From positions 13,541,243 to 13,605,242 of the forward strand of contig JAHCVI010000001.1 of assembly GCA_019096155.1 (NCBI GenBank): DNA of 64,000 bases. The letters run 5' to 3'. The number at the start of each line of letters is the position of its first letter. Within the stretch, counting starts at the first letter, position 1. Below the pieces are notes generated by a model. That model was not told where the DNA came from and ran no database searches. It saw nothing but the letters and a program-made list of their open reading frames with translations. Made by a program: the position numbers and the translations under genes. Source of the DNA: Staphylotrichum longicolle (lineage: Eukaryota; Ascomycota; Sordariomycetes; Sordariales; Chaetomiaceae). Positions 21,844 to 31,941 of the stretch are shown in pieces.

Positions 21844-24245
21844 ATGCCTCTTCAACGCCCAGGGGGATACCCCGCCCAACCACGTTTTGGAGATCCGTGG
21901 CAGAGGGCCCCTCAGGGAGCTCCCAATGCTTGGTCCATGAAGCAGCTCGCAGCCCTACTCAAAGAGCGCAAGCAGTCGGACCTCGGGGATGTCGTGGTCA
22001 TTGGCATCGACTTTGGAACAACGTAAGCGTTCACAACTGCCTACCTCTTGGACTGACACTCCGCCCGGCAGCTAACGCACTCAGCTACTCGGGTGCGGCA
22101 TGGGCCACGATGGACGACTTCGAAAACGACCAGATCAACCTCATCACGACCTGGCCCGACTTTGGCAGAGAGGAAGGCAAGGCCCCGACGGCGCTTTTGT
22201 ACGACGAGGACGGGAACCACAAGTGGGGATACGACATTCCCTACAACGCGGACCCGTTGCAGTGGTTCAAGTTGCTCCTCGTGCCGGAGGAGGATCTTGA
22301 CGACAAACTCCGGACTTCGGACTATGTGCTCCGCGCCAGAAAGATGCTGAGGGAACTCGACAAGACCCCCGTCGACGCCATTGCCGACTTCCTCGGGTCG
22401 CTCTGGGCCCACATCCTCGCCAGCATCTACAAGGAACGCACCAAGTCCACCATTGCCACCATGACATTTCACGTCGTGATTACGGTGCCAGCCATCTGGA
22501 AAGACGCGGCCCGTAAGGACATGGAAATGGCAGCAACGAAGGCCAACATTCTCCAGCACCGAGCCGCAGGGCCTACCACTCTGACCTTCGTGCCCGAGCC
22601 CGAAGCGGCGGCCCTGGTTACGCTGTGGGAGCATCGGAAAAACCTGAGCGAAGGTGATGTGTATGTGATCTGCGACGCGGGTGGTGGCACTGTGGTAAGT
22701 CCCAGTGATGGTTGATCGGCACGACGCGTTGGCTGACTGTCGAATGTGACGTGACCAACGACAACAGGACCTGATCACGTATCGGGTTGGAGACTTGAAT
22801 CCGATCCAGCTACACGAGGCCGTCATTGGCTCCGGTAAGTAGCATTTGGTGTCTGCTCCTCCTTGTTTTCTTCCTCTCGTGCGCTGCCGTGAAAGGATCG
22901 TATTGTGACCGCTAATCACACGGTATGCTCTCCTCCCAGGCGGTCTTTGTGGTGGCATCTTCATCGACGAGAAGTTTGAAGCCATGTGCAAGAAACGGCT
23001 GGGCACCCAGTGGAACAGCCTCAGCCAGGCTGGCATCAAGGAGATGACTAAAGCCGACTGGGAGGAGTCTATCAAGCGGAAATACGCCGGTCAAGATGCC
23101 TCGAAGGAGTACATTGTGGCTATTCCCGCTGAAGCGTTCAAGGGAGCGCCTCTGAACAATCGCTCCAAGGCGATCAAAGACGGGCGTTTCTACTTTTCGT
23201 GGTAAGCTAAGATATAGCTCATGCCCTCCCGCTTTGTGGGCTCTACTCACAAGACGAAACCGAATTATAGCTCGGACATCAAGGCGACATTCGCCACCAC
23301 GCTCAACGGCATTCGCGATCTCATCGATGACCAGATCGCGTCCGCCAAACAAAAGAACCTATCGGTCACGGTGAGCATGACCTCCTCGTCGTGGCACACC
23401 CGTCTAACGGCTGAAAAGGGCATTGTTCTCGTGGGGGGGCTGGGGTGCAGCCCCTATCTCTACCACTCTCTGAGCGACATGTACCAGGGTCAAGGCATCG
23501 ACGTGCTCCAATCCTCCGGCATCAAACCGTAAGTCCCGCCGTGATTGCTGCGCCTCGTTGTGTCTCTCTAACCGATGTCTACTAGCCGCACGGCCATCTG
23601 CCGGGGAGCCATCTTCAAAGGATTCCTGGACCGGCCGAGCACCGCGACTAACGGCGGCATGGTCCCGCCCGTGAACGTGGCATCCGTCATTGCGAGGCAG
23701 AGCGTGGGTGTTGTATACCGACCGGAGTTTGTGGCTGGAGTCCACCCTGACATTGACAAATGGTGGGACGACATGAGGGGGATGTGGCTGGCCGACAACC
23801 AAATCAGCTGGTACATCAAAAAGGTGGGTTGCTGTTCCATTTGTCGCCACGCCACGGAAGGCCTGATTCCAGCGACTGACAACCCGCACACCGTGTCCAG
23901 GGCGATGAGATCGTGCTGGCTAAACCCATCCGACGATCGTTTTGCCACTACTTCGAGACCAAGGATCAGTTCGACGCGCACAGCTTCACCCAGCCGATCG
24001 TGCGGTGCAGCGACGACCACCCGCCTTCGAGAAAGACCGACAGCGTCCAGACCCTGTGTCAGATCACCTACTCCAATCCTGACATGAGCTTTGACAAGCT
24101 AGAGAACTGCAGGGGCAAAAACCTCAAAGTTCTCAAGAGTCTAAGCTTTGAGATCGAGATGGTGCCGTCGGGAGCATCCACGGTATTTTCCGTGGAGTAC
24201 AAAGGCACGAAACTCGGCTCACAGAACGCCGGCGTTGACGATTAG
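21844..24245 (+). CDS. Hsp70-like ATPase, HSPA12 type
   Basis: Eight exons: 21844-22022, 22085-22694, 22768-22834, 22940-23201, 23271-23370, 23419-23528, 23586-23823 and 23901-24245. All phases agree, giving 636 residues. The actin/Hsp70 ATPase motifs are clear: IGIDFGTTYSGAAW (about 53-66, the phosphate 1 loop, completed by splicing), VPEPEAAAL, CDAGGGTVD (about 256-264, phosphate 2) and GIVLVGGLGCSPYL (about 407-420, adenosine motif). The canonical Hsp70 substrate-binding domain and EEVD tail are absent, as in the divergent HSPA12-like proteins that are greatly expanded in filamentous fungi. It is therefore probably not a general chaperone. A 45-residue N-terminal extension rich in Pro and Gln precedes the ATPase. 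Several are encoded near self/non-self genes in fungi; relevance here is inference. Confidence 0.9.
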
Positions 24246-24538
24246 ACTACCTATGTACCTAGGCAGTGAAGGGAGAAGAGCTCTATCAGGACAGTAATTA
24301 AGCGGATGTACCTCCCCAGTTCCCTAAAAAAAAATCCGATTGATGAGACTTGCCGCGAAGGGGAAGAACCCGTGTTCTTGGCCCCGGGAAGTCCCATGTC
24401 AAGCACAACCCAACCGACTTCCCCCATGAAGGCGCATTTTCATACAAGTCAACAACACTCCATAAGACATGCCATCACACAAAAGACCCAACCCACCCCC
24501 CCCCCAGAGAAAGAAATAATAGACAGACAAGCCCAAAA

Positions 24539-25218
24539 TCACCTCCTAACCTCCTTCCTCGGCCCATTCACCAACCGATTCACCACCAGCCCCCCACCGC
24601 CGACCCGAGCGTGCCCAGCTTCCCCCCGCCGCTCTCCTGCTTCCTCTTCTCGGTCGCCGCCCCAATGACCCCCGCGCTCAGCGCCGCCGTGGCGACCCGC
24701 CCCCCCTTGGCCCCGCTCCACCCGCCGGGCTCCTTGCGCAGCCGGAACGCCTCGGCCGCGCCCGCCTCCATGGCCGCTTCGATGCCTCGCTCCAGACGGC
24801 TCCGGCTCCGCGACGAGACCCGCGGTCGGCTGGTGCTGGCGCTGTCGCGGCGGGACCGGCGGGACCGGCCGTGGTGCGGGGAGGTGCTGTGGTGGCGGCG
24901 GGTGGAGGAGGCGGAGGGGGGGTAGTACCGCTCTACGGCGCGGTCGCGGTCGCGGTCGTAGTCGTATTCGCGGGAGGAGGAGCGGGAGTGGTGGCGGTGG
25001 TTGTGGTTGTGGGGTCTTCGCCGTGAGGTGGAGCGGGACCGGTGGGAGGAGTCGTCAAGCCCGAGGCTGCCGATGGCATCGGAGATCTTGTCGAGGGCTT
25101 GCCGGCCGAGGGAGCGATGGCGGGGGCGGTGCTCGTAGTCGTAGTCGTAGTCGTCGTAGTTGTCATAGTAAGCACGGTCGTCGTGACGGGTGTGTCGTCT
25201 GCCGCGGCGGTCGGACAT
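24539..25218 (-). CDS. Arg/Ser/His/Tyr-rich disordered protein, frame broken near end
   Basis: The frame opens at 25218 (MSDRRGRRHTRHDD) and runs in an RS- and DY-rich disordered region, with a helical segment LGRQALDKISDAIGSLGL at about 37-54. It continues to a more ordered C-terminal half (IEAAMEAGAAEAFRLRK, GGRVATAALSAGVIG) that resembles a family of fungal proteins with a Gly/Ala-rich helix pair. The given frame stops after SAVGGWW at 24580. One extra base in the six-base C run at 24590-24595 would continue it as GGLVVNRLVNGPRKEVRR to a stop at 24539, which looks far more natural. The function is unknown; no RNA-binding domain is present despite the SR richness. Convergent with the Hsp70-like gene. 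Confidence 0.7.
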
Positions 25219-26703
25219 GATGACGGTTTTGAGTGTTCAAGTGTTCTTATTGTTGTGATGGTTCGTTGATGGAAGTTGCGTGTGATACTTGCGCGACTGA
25301 CTTAGGTTGGTTGCTTGAAGCTGGATTGTAGTGGTTTTAGAGCTTTGAGTAAGGTACTACAGGGTGATAATTACTTCCAGGTTTACAATGTGCGCTACTG
25401 TTAAAGCAATGATACTGGAAAGAGCAATGTCCTGGAGCGCACAATCTTGGTAATCGACCTTGTGGCGTCGTTCTGGTGCAGAGTGTTGCGTCACCGGCAA
25501 CCTACCTGACTTTTCGTATCTCACTTTGGTTCGGGTTCTCGGTTTGTGTCTTGGCTACCGCATTTGACCAGTCACAGGAGCAGAGATGTCGGCAAGCAGT
25601 GACTTTCACTGGGCTTGATCACCATGGCCGTGATGTGAGTGGCAAGTCACCAGATACAACGGCCATGGGTCCGACTCAGGTCGCACTCATGTATAAAATC
25701 CTGCCCGTTCCCAATCCTCCAGAGCCTAGGCGTTTTTCCTGTTTTATCTCGTCACTTTCGGAAGCACCGGGCCGGAGGTGGTGGCCGGGGTGTACTTCTG
25801 CGTGCCCTTGTTTTCTGACTTCCTTGCAAAACGATTACACTTTAGGGAAGTTTCTTTAGACTTTGACAGTCAACCCTTCAAGTCAGATGCGCAGCACTTG
25901 CATCCTGACAAACTTTCTTCACCCATGAACAATCTCAAAAGCCCACTTTGAAGCAATATGGTGCTTCCATTCACGAGGCACGGTTTTGGACGCGACGTTC
26001 CATGTGAAGACCAAATCAAGAAGGCGCAGGTGCTGCGGCATGGGGAGAGTCGCTCTTGAGATGACGTCATAACCAAGCTTCTCAAAGCGAAACTTGACTG
26101 TCTCCCACTGAGTTTGCAGGCCCCACAAATGTTTTTCTCTTGTCAACCAACCACCCAAATCACACAAACGCTCGGTTGCGGCTCAGATGCTGCTGCCAAC
26201 AAGGTGCGCCTCTCAATACCGAGGCCTTCTCGAAGCCCCCACCCAGGAACATGGGTTGCATCCCCTCACTGGCGTCATGATCACCAGGGCTGCATACTCC
26301 AAGGTCCAATGAGGCTGGTTTTCTGCCTCTCTTGACTCCGACCAGTGTCGCATTGGGGAGATTCGAGGGTTCTCTTGCAATTCCAGGAAATATGGCAGAC
26401 CGATATTTCAAGGCTGTGATGACGTCCAAGTTCCCCTTCTTTCAGCCTTCTGATGAGCTGGTGCGGAAATGTCGGCATATATTTGTACTTGAACTTTCGC
26501 CTTCGTCTCGAGCACTTGTCGCTCCTACCATTTATTTCAGTCCCATGATATCAGATTCTCCTCTTTCGTGAATCTCTTTGGCCAACGCCGGGACACCACC
26601 AGTTGGGGATCGGCAAGCGTCGACCTAAGACATTGCCACCATCCTCTCTCAAAGTATCCTCGAACAACCACAGCAGCCCACCACCCCTTGTTCAGCCACC
26701 ACC
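25219..26703. other. Intergenic region, 1.5 kb
   Basis: No gene could be supported. A TATA-like TATAAAA at 25692-25698 precedes only short frames, so an unrecognised small transcript is possible. The last 150 bases are a C/A-rich leader of the following gene. Confidence 0.45.
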
Positions 26704-27237
26704 ATGGCCCCAACCCCAACCCTCCCGCAGGCGATTTCGCGCCTCCTCGCCCGCCAACAACCCACCACCACGGTGATCATCCAAGCGTCCGACAGCACCA
26801 CCACCACGGGCTCGACCTCCAACAACGGCCTCTCGGGCGGCGCCATCGCGGGCATCGTCATCGGCACCATCGTCGGCATCCTCCTCGTGTGGTGGATCAT
26901 CCGCGCGTGCACCCAGCCCCGGCAGCCCGACGCGAGCCGCCAGGGGTGGTACGACGACAGCACCGCCGCGGGCCCGCCCCCGCCCCGGACGCGGTCGCGG
27001 TCCCGGTCGGTCCACTCGGCGCATCACCACCACCATCACCACCACGGCCACCATCGGAGCGGGAGCAGGCACCACAGCAGGCGCAGGTCGTCCACGAGCA
27101 GGAGCAGGCCGGTCGTGCTGGAGGAGAAGACGGTCGGGTATGCCGTGCCGAGACGGCCGTCTGCCACGTACTATGCGGCCCCGGCTGAGGGCAGGCGGTC
27201 GAGGAGTCGGTCGCAGGGGAGGTATTATGCTAGTTAG
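26704..27237 (+). CDS. Single-pass membrane protein with His/Arg/Ser-rich tail
   Basis: A single exon encodes 177 residues. After a Thr/Ser-rich head (residues 20-38, likely extracellular and O-glycosylated) comes one transmembrane helix, GGAIAGIVIGTIVGILLVWW at about 46-65, followed by Arg and a cytosolic tail. The tail carries an RSRSRS segment, a run of eight His (near residue 107) and another Arg/Ser cluster, ending in RRSRSRSQGRYYAS. This plan (Gly/Ala-rich helix, then basic tail) is common to small fungal plasma-membrane proteins of unknown function, some of them annotated as wall-stress sensors. There is no obvious signal peptide, so the helix would serve as the anchor. Start context is CACC-ATG. 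Confidence 0.75.
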   Translation: MAPTPTLPQAISRLLARQQPTTTVIIQASDSTTTTGSTSNNGLSGGAIAGIVIGTIVGILLVWWIIRACTQPRQPDASRQGWYDDSTAAGPPPPRTRSRSRSVHSAHHHHHHHHGHHRSGSRHHSRRRSSTSRSRPVVLEEKTVGYAVPRRPSATYYAAPAEGRRSRSRSQGRYYAS

Positions 27238-29432
27238 TGGAGGCTGATGGATGATGAGTTATGACGGTGTAATGATATGGGACGATGGAATGGCTATATG
27301 AGGGAGTCAGGGGTGTTGCTTTTTGGTGTGGAAACATGGAGCATGGCGTTGAACGGTTTGCGAAGACGCACAAGGGATACAACTTTTTGTTTAATGAATC
27401 GATGACTCGGCCATGCCATCAAACTGCTGCTTGCATGATGTTTACTCTTTTTTCTTGTTTCGGTCCTGGGCGTTGCTCAAAGGCTAAGGTAGTCTCTTGT
27501 TTGCGCACATCAACTCATGTCCAGATCCCACACAGTCGCCTGGGTGCGCCGAGTCAGCGCGATGTTCTGGTACTGTACTTCTCGACATTTGGAACGGATC
27601 TCTCGCCGCCAAATCTCGGCTGCACACTTCACATCTCAGACACAATCAAGATATCGCTCACCGGCCTCGCGCTCTCGACATTGTGCTATCAACTGATTTC
27701 CAAGGTTGTGCAGTGTCGTCGTCGTTTGAGAGGGTCACAGCGAGACGGATGCAGGGGCACACGCGCGCGTAGAGTTTGACGCGAACCGTGACGAGAAATG
27801 TCCTGTGAGTGTCTGGATGCATCCTCTCAGAACAGGGACGTGAGCGCCGTGGCTGTCCGGGGACTGGAAGCAAAGGAGCGAAAGGAGACTAATGCAGGAA
27901 CTACCATAGAGCAACGAGACTGACACACCACCAAAGAACCAACAGCACAAAAAGTGCAGCGTGGTGCAGATCGACTATTTGAGTTGATTCGCGTTGTTGG
28001 GGGCCTGGCTTCCGGTCATGCAGAACACAAGACGCAAGCGTGGGAGCGGCAAGCGGCAAGCGGCAAACAGCAGGCGACTGTGTGGCACGAATGTCTGAGC
28101 TGAGCCTCAAGTGGTCGACGGGTGCAGCATCGCATGCATGTCATGGCTGGTGTGGTGTCGTCAAAATGCCGAAGCGCGCGACAAGGACCAGACCCAGCCA
28201 GCCGGTTTGTATCACCAACACTACCGCTGCCACATGGCTTTTGGCCTTCGATTGGTGTTCTTGGAACAAACGACCCAGACCGGGACTCTGGGACCCCGTC
28301 TCCAATGCCAGGTACGGTGCTCTTGAAGGCGGTGACAGACCCGGCTGGATGGATGCAGGTGATGCTCGAAAGCGCCATTTACCACCTTGGAAATGATGGA
28401 TTTGGCGGCATTCTCGTCAATTTGACGCTGACGGCATCCCGGTCTGCCTGCCTGAACACCAGACTCGCCAGAGTCGTGATGTGATATCTAGCGTGGAATC
28501 CAAGCACAGAACCTTATCAGCGTCATGCCAATTGGACTTGGGCAGACGTGATGATTCTCAAGCTGACCCTCATTCTCATCTCGTCTGTGATGGGTTTCCT
28601 CTTTCACCCAGGTCTTGGAGTTTTTGGGAAAAGATGGATCAGGCAAGGCCCTCATCCTTCATGGCTATTGTTAGCTGAACTATTGAAGACTTTCCAGCGA
28701 TTGATTCGTTGGCACATTGGCAGCGCGGGCAGACAACAAGTCTTCACCACGGACTTGTTCCCTTTCCAGCCAAAAGTTCCAGTGTTGGGCTCGTCACATC
28801 ACAACTGGGCAGCTTCTAAGCGCCGACATGCACGTTCCTGGTTCCGACACACTGCATGCGCCAAGCCAATCTGGGGAGACTATGGGGGTCTTAACCCCAA
28901 GCAGCCGGAGCGAGCCACCGAATCAGGCCAATCCTCGCTCGCCAAGCTCGGCACGGCAGCCACGAGCGCCAATGACAGTGGTCCTGCGGGTGATGTGCTG
29001 GGGAGAGGCTATTTTTACCTCGTCAAGAACGCTGCGAGATGTGCGGGGGCATGCAAGCCTGCGATCCTGCGAGCGACTCGGAGCGAGTTGTTGAAGGCGG
29101 CGACAGGCTCGACAGCTCGCTATCACAGCCAAGCCGGACCAAGGCCAGATGCTAACGTGATGGTCGAGATGGGATCCCCGTCCATTGCTTTCTCTCACCG
29201 CTGCCCGCGATGCCGCAAATCCCCGGCCTGCAGCGTGGACCGTGATCTGGTCACCGTCTGCCCGGCCAGCCTCCGGTATAAGGGTCGCTTATACCCGCCA
29301 CGCGGTCACGACCCTTGTCGATCTCTCCGATCCCCCCCCAGATTGTCATGACCACACTGCAACCTCACCGTCAACTTCGGTGACCCAGGCCTCTCTGCCT
29401 TTGCGGCATCTCTCAGTCACTGTGCCCACACA
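27238..29432. other. Intergenic region, 2.2 kb
   Basis: No gene supported, although a 267-codon open frame runs from 28548 to 29351 on the plus strand with no recognisable features. A perfect inverted repeat GGTATAAG / CTTATACC with a 5-base loop lies at 29275-29295, about 140 bases before the next gene. Confidence 0.5.
29275..29295. promoter_or_regulatory. GGTATAAG inverted repeat upstream of the Cys-rich-head protein
   Basis: GGTATAAG (29275-29282) and CTTATACC (29288-29295) are exact reverse complements around GGTCG. It could act as a TATA element in either direction or as a dimer-binding site; neither is proven. Confidence 0.4.
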
Positions 29433-31637
29433 ATGTGCACGTACGACTACACGCCCTACACTGGCTGCGAGGATGGCGAGCAGCACTTCTACATCCAATG
29501 GGTGAAGTGCAGCGTCGCCGTGGAGAAGGGGCGGTATTGCCCACTCGACACATCACACAAGGTGGAACAGCTCAGGAAGCTGTCCGCCAATGTGCTCTCT
29601 TGCCCACTCCACGGCCCCGTCGCTGTCCAGCAATACGTCCTCGACGCAGTCAACGCAAGACCTCAGGATTCTGACCGGGACACACGCCGCGCGAGGAGCG
29701 CTGCCCGCCGGGGTGCAACCTCCAGGGGCAGGACCCCCAAGAGGGGCACTTCTGACAGGGACTCTGAGCAGCCAGTTCGCAGGGAGGTGCGGAAGCAGAG
29801 GTCACGGCGCTCCATGGCTTCTGAGTCGACAGATTCCGAGTCGTCAACCTCACTCTCGACGCGCGCAAGGGCTGCTGCCGCTCAGCGGGTGCCGAGCTTG
29901 GCCGAGCGAGAACGCCTGGAGAGGCGGAAGAGCAGGACGGCCCAGAACTCGCATCGCCGGTCCATCTCGGCCGACGTCGCTCTGCCACCTCCCCCGACCC
30001 TGACGATGCGATACGGCCGCAGTGAGGCATCCCTGCCATTGAAGGCGGACCCTGAGGTGCCAACAGCGGAGCTCCCAGCACCCGTTGCGAACGCCCAACA
30101 AGCCCCGTCCAAGCCATCTCTGGATATCCCACGCGCCATTGGAGTTGTCGGGCTGCCGTCAAGCCCTGACATGCACCATCGCCGAGGCAGCGTCCATCGC
30201 AGCCGGAGCGAAGGTGTGCTGAGGAAGAGCACAGAGAGCCAACCCGAGGCTGCCCAGCCCGCACCACGAAGCGCCGTATCCCCGGCCAGCGATAACAGCT
30301 CTCCGGAGCAGAACCCGGATCTCCCGTTCAGCTCCCTGTCCCGCCGGAACCGCAGAGCCGGGTCACGGTCCATCCGGGACCGGAGCGTGGACACCACCAT
30401 GCGCCGCATCGACGAGCAGCACGAAGCCGCCGAACAACACACAGCGGCCGCCCGCGAAGCGGCCTCCCCAGAGTCCCAAAGCACAACCACGGCATCCCCG
30501 GAGCCACGGCCCCGCGTCCCTCCCGCCCACCACCACCACCCCCCGCCGCTCCGACTCCCTCTCCCGCCCGCGTCTCAACGCCCTCCACATCCCGGCGCCC
30601 CCGGCCAACCCCCTCCAGCGGGATGCCTACTCGGCGCCCACCGCCACCCCGCCCGAGACGGACATCACCGGCACCCCGTCTCACCACACCCACCAACCCC
30701 CCCACCACCACACCCTCCGCTCCCGCGCCAAATCCCTCCGCCACATCGACCTTTCCCCGCCGCCGCAGATTCCTTCTTCTTCCTCCCAGATCAACAACGA
30801 AGACGCGGCCTCCCTCCGCAGCGCCGCCTCGGGCCGCTCCCGCCGCTTCGAGCACCAGGTCGCCGAGGGCCGGAAGTGGGTCGCCGCGCGCGAGCACATG
30901 GCCGCCTTGCCGGCCACGCCGGTCGGTAAGGTGGGTGCTGGTGCGGGTGCGGGCGTGGGGCTGGGGCTGGGCTTGGGGGTGACGGACGTGCTGGCGCACA
31001 TGTCGGAGCCGAACCTCGCGGCTGCTGTTGCTACGACCGCTGCTGCTGCTGTGGCGGTGCCGCCGGGCGGTGCTGCGCGGGAGTCGGTGGATAGCGGGTA
31101 TCGCAGCGGGCACGGGCACGGACACCAGGTGCAGCGCAGCTGGGAGACGGTTACTGGTGCTGCTGCGACTGCGAGCGTCAGCAGCAGCTCTGGGAGCAGG
31201 GTAGGCGGCGGGGAGGAGGAAGGGCGGCATGTGGGGAATGCGAGGGGTGGGAAGCTGCAAAAGGCTGCTCCTCCTCCTCCTCTTCTGCAGCAGCAGCAGC
31301 AGCAGCAGCAGCAGAGAGCGGGAGATGTGCAGGCGCAAAGCCAGCGGAGGGCGCCGGCGCCGCGCGCCGCTCTCGGCGGCAGCCGCCCTGCACGCTGCCC
31401 ATCTCGTTGCTGTCGCCGGGGTTCCAGACGGATGGGGATGAGGTGGGCCCGCTGGGGAAGGGCGGGAAGAGGCAGCGGGTTGGGTTGAGGAAGAAGATTA
31501 GCGGGCTGTTGTGGGATCGGGCCGGACAGAGAGAGGTAGGGAGGGGTTGGGTAAGCGTTTTCAAGGGGGAAGTTTTGGTTGGCGATGTGAAGATACCCTG
31601 TATAAGTCTATGGTGGTGTGTGGTTGGGTTGGAGTAA
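29433..31637 (+). CDS. Cys-rich-head disordered protein, two apparent frame breaks
   Basis: The N-terminal 70 residues have a patterned set of cysteines (TYDYTPYTGCEDGEQH, VKCSVAVEKGRYC, LSCPLHGP) that may bind metal. The next 300 residues are basic and Ser/Arg-rich, with many RRxS phosphorylation-like sites, and predicted disordered. The first frame runs to about 30540; from about 30545 the coding-like frame is +1 (RSDSLSRPRLNALHIP, SKSLRHIDLSPP-like, RRFEHQVAEGRKWVA). This can be explained by one extra C in the six-base run at 30539-30544, or by an unrecognised intron (30515-30617). A second break of one base lies at 31260-31330, near a CAG repeat, after which SPGFQTDGDEVGPLG and LRKKISGLLWDR follow. 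The true end is uncertain. Function unknown. Confidence 0.6.
31287..31314 (+). repeat. CAG trinucleotide repeat
   Basis: About nine CAG triplets in a row within the coding region. In one frame they give polyglutamine, in the frame that fits the C-terminus they give polyalanine. Confidence 0.7.
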
Positions 31638-31941
31638 TTGTAGTACAGTGGTAATGACGTGAATGACGCATAATATCATACTTTTATCATGTCAAAGCAT
31701 CTTGGGGTCCCGTCCCTTGCGTGTTGTGGTTCCGGTGACGATATACTTGACCGCCCCACAGCCTGTTGTCCAAGAATAGGGGCTAGTTAACACGAAGTGT
31801 TTGGCAGATCACTGCACAGGAACAATGTCTTTTTATTTATCTCTGATCCCTAATCCCACTCCAAGATCACATTATTCGTAAATACATTATCAGAAGTTTG
31901 TCATCATTCCCTCTTCATCGCCCGTCTTCGCATACTGCCCC
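31638..31941. other. Convergent intergenic region before GH67
   Basis: 304 bases between the stops of two convergent genes; fairly AT-rich. Nothing else was recognised. Confidence 0.4.

Noticed and set aside
28548..29351. 267-codon plus-strand frame in the long intergenic region
   Set aside because: No domain, signal peptide or membrane logic; composition like neighbouring non-coding DNA.
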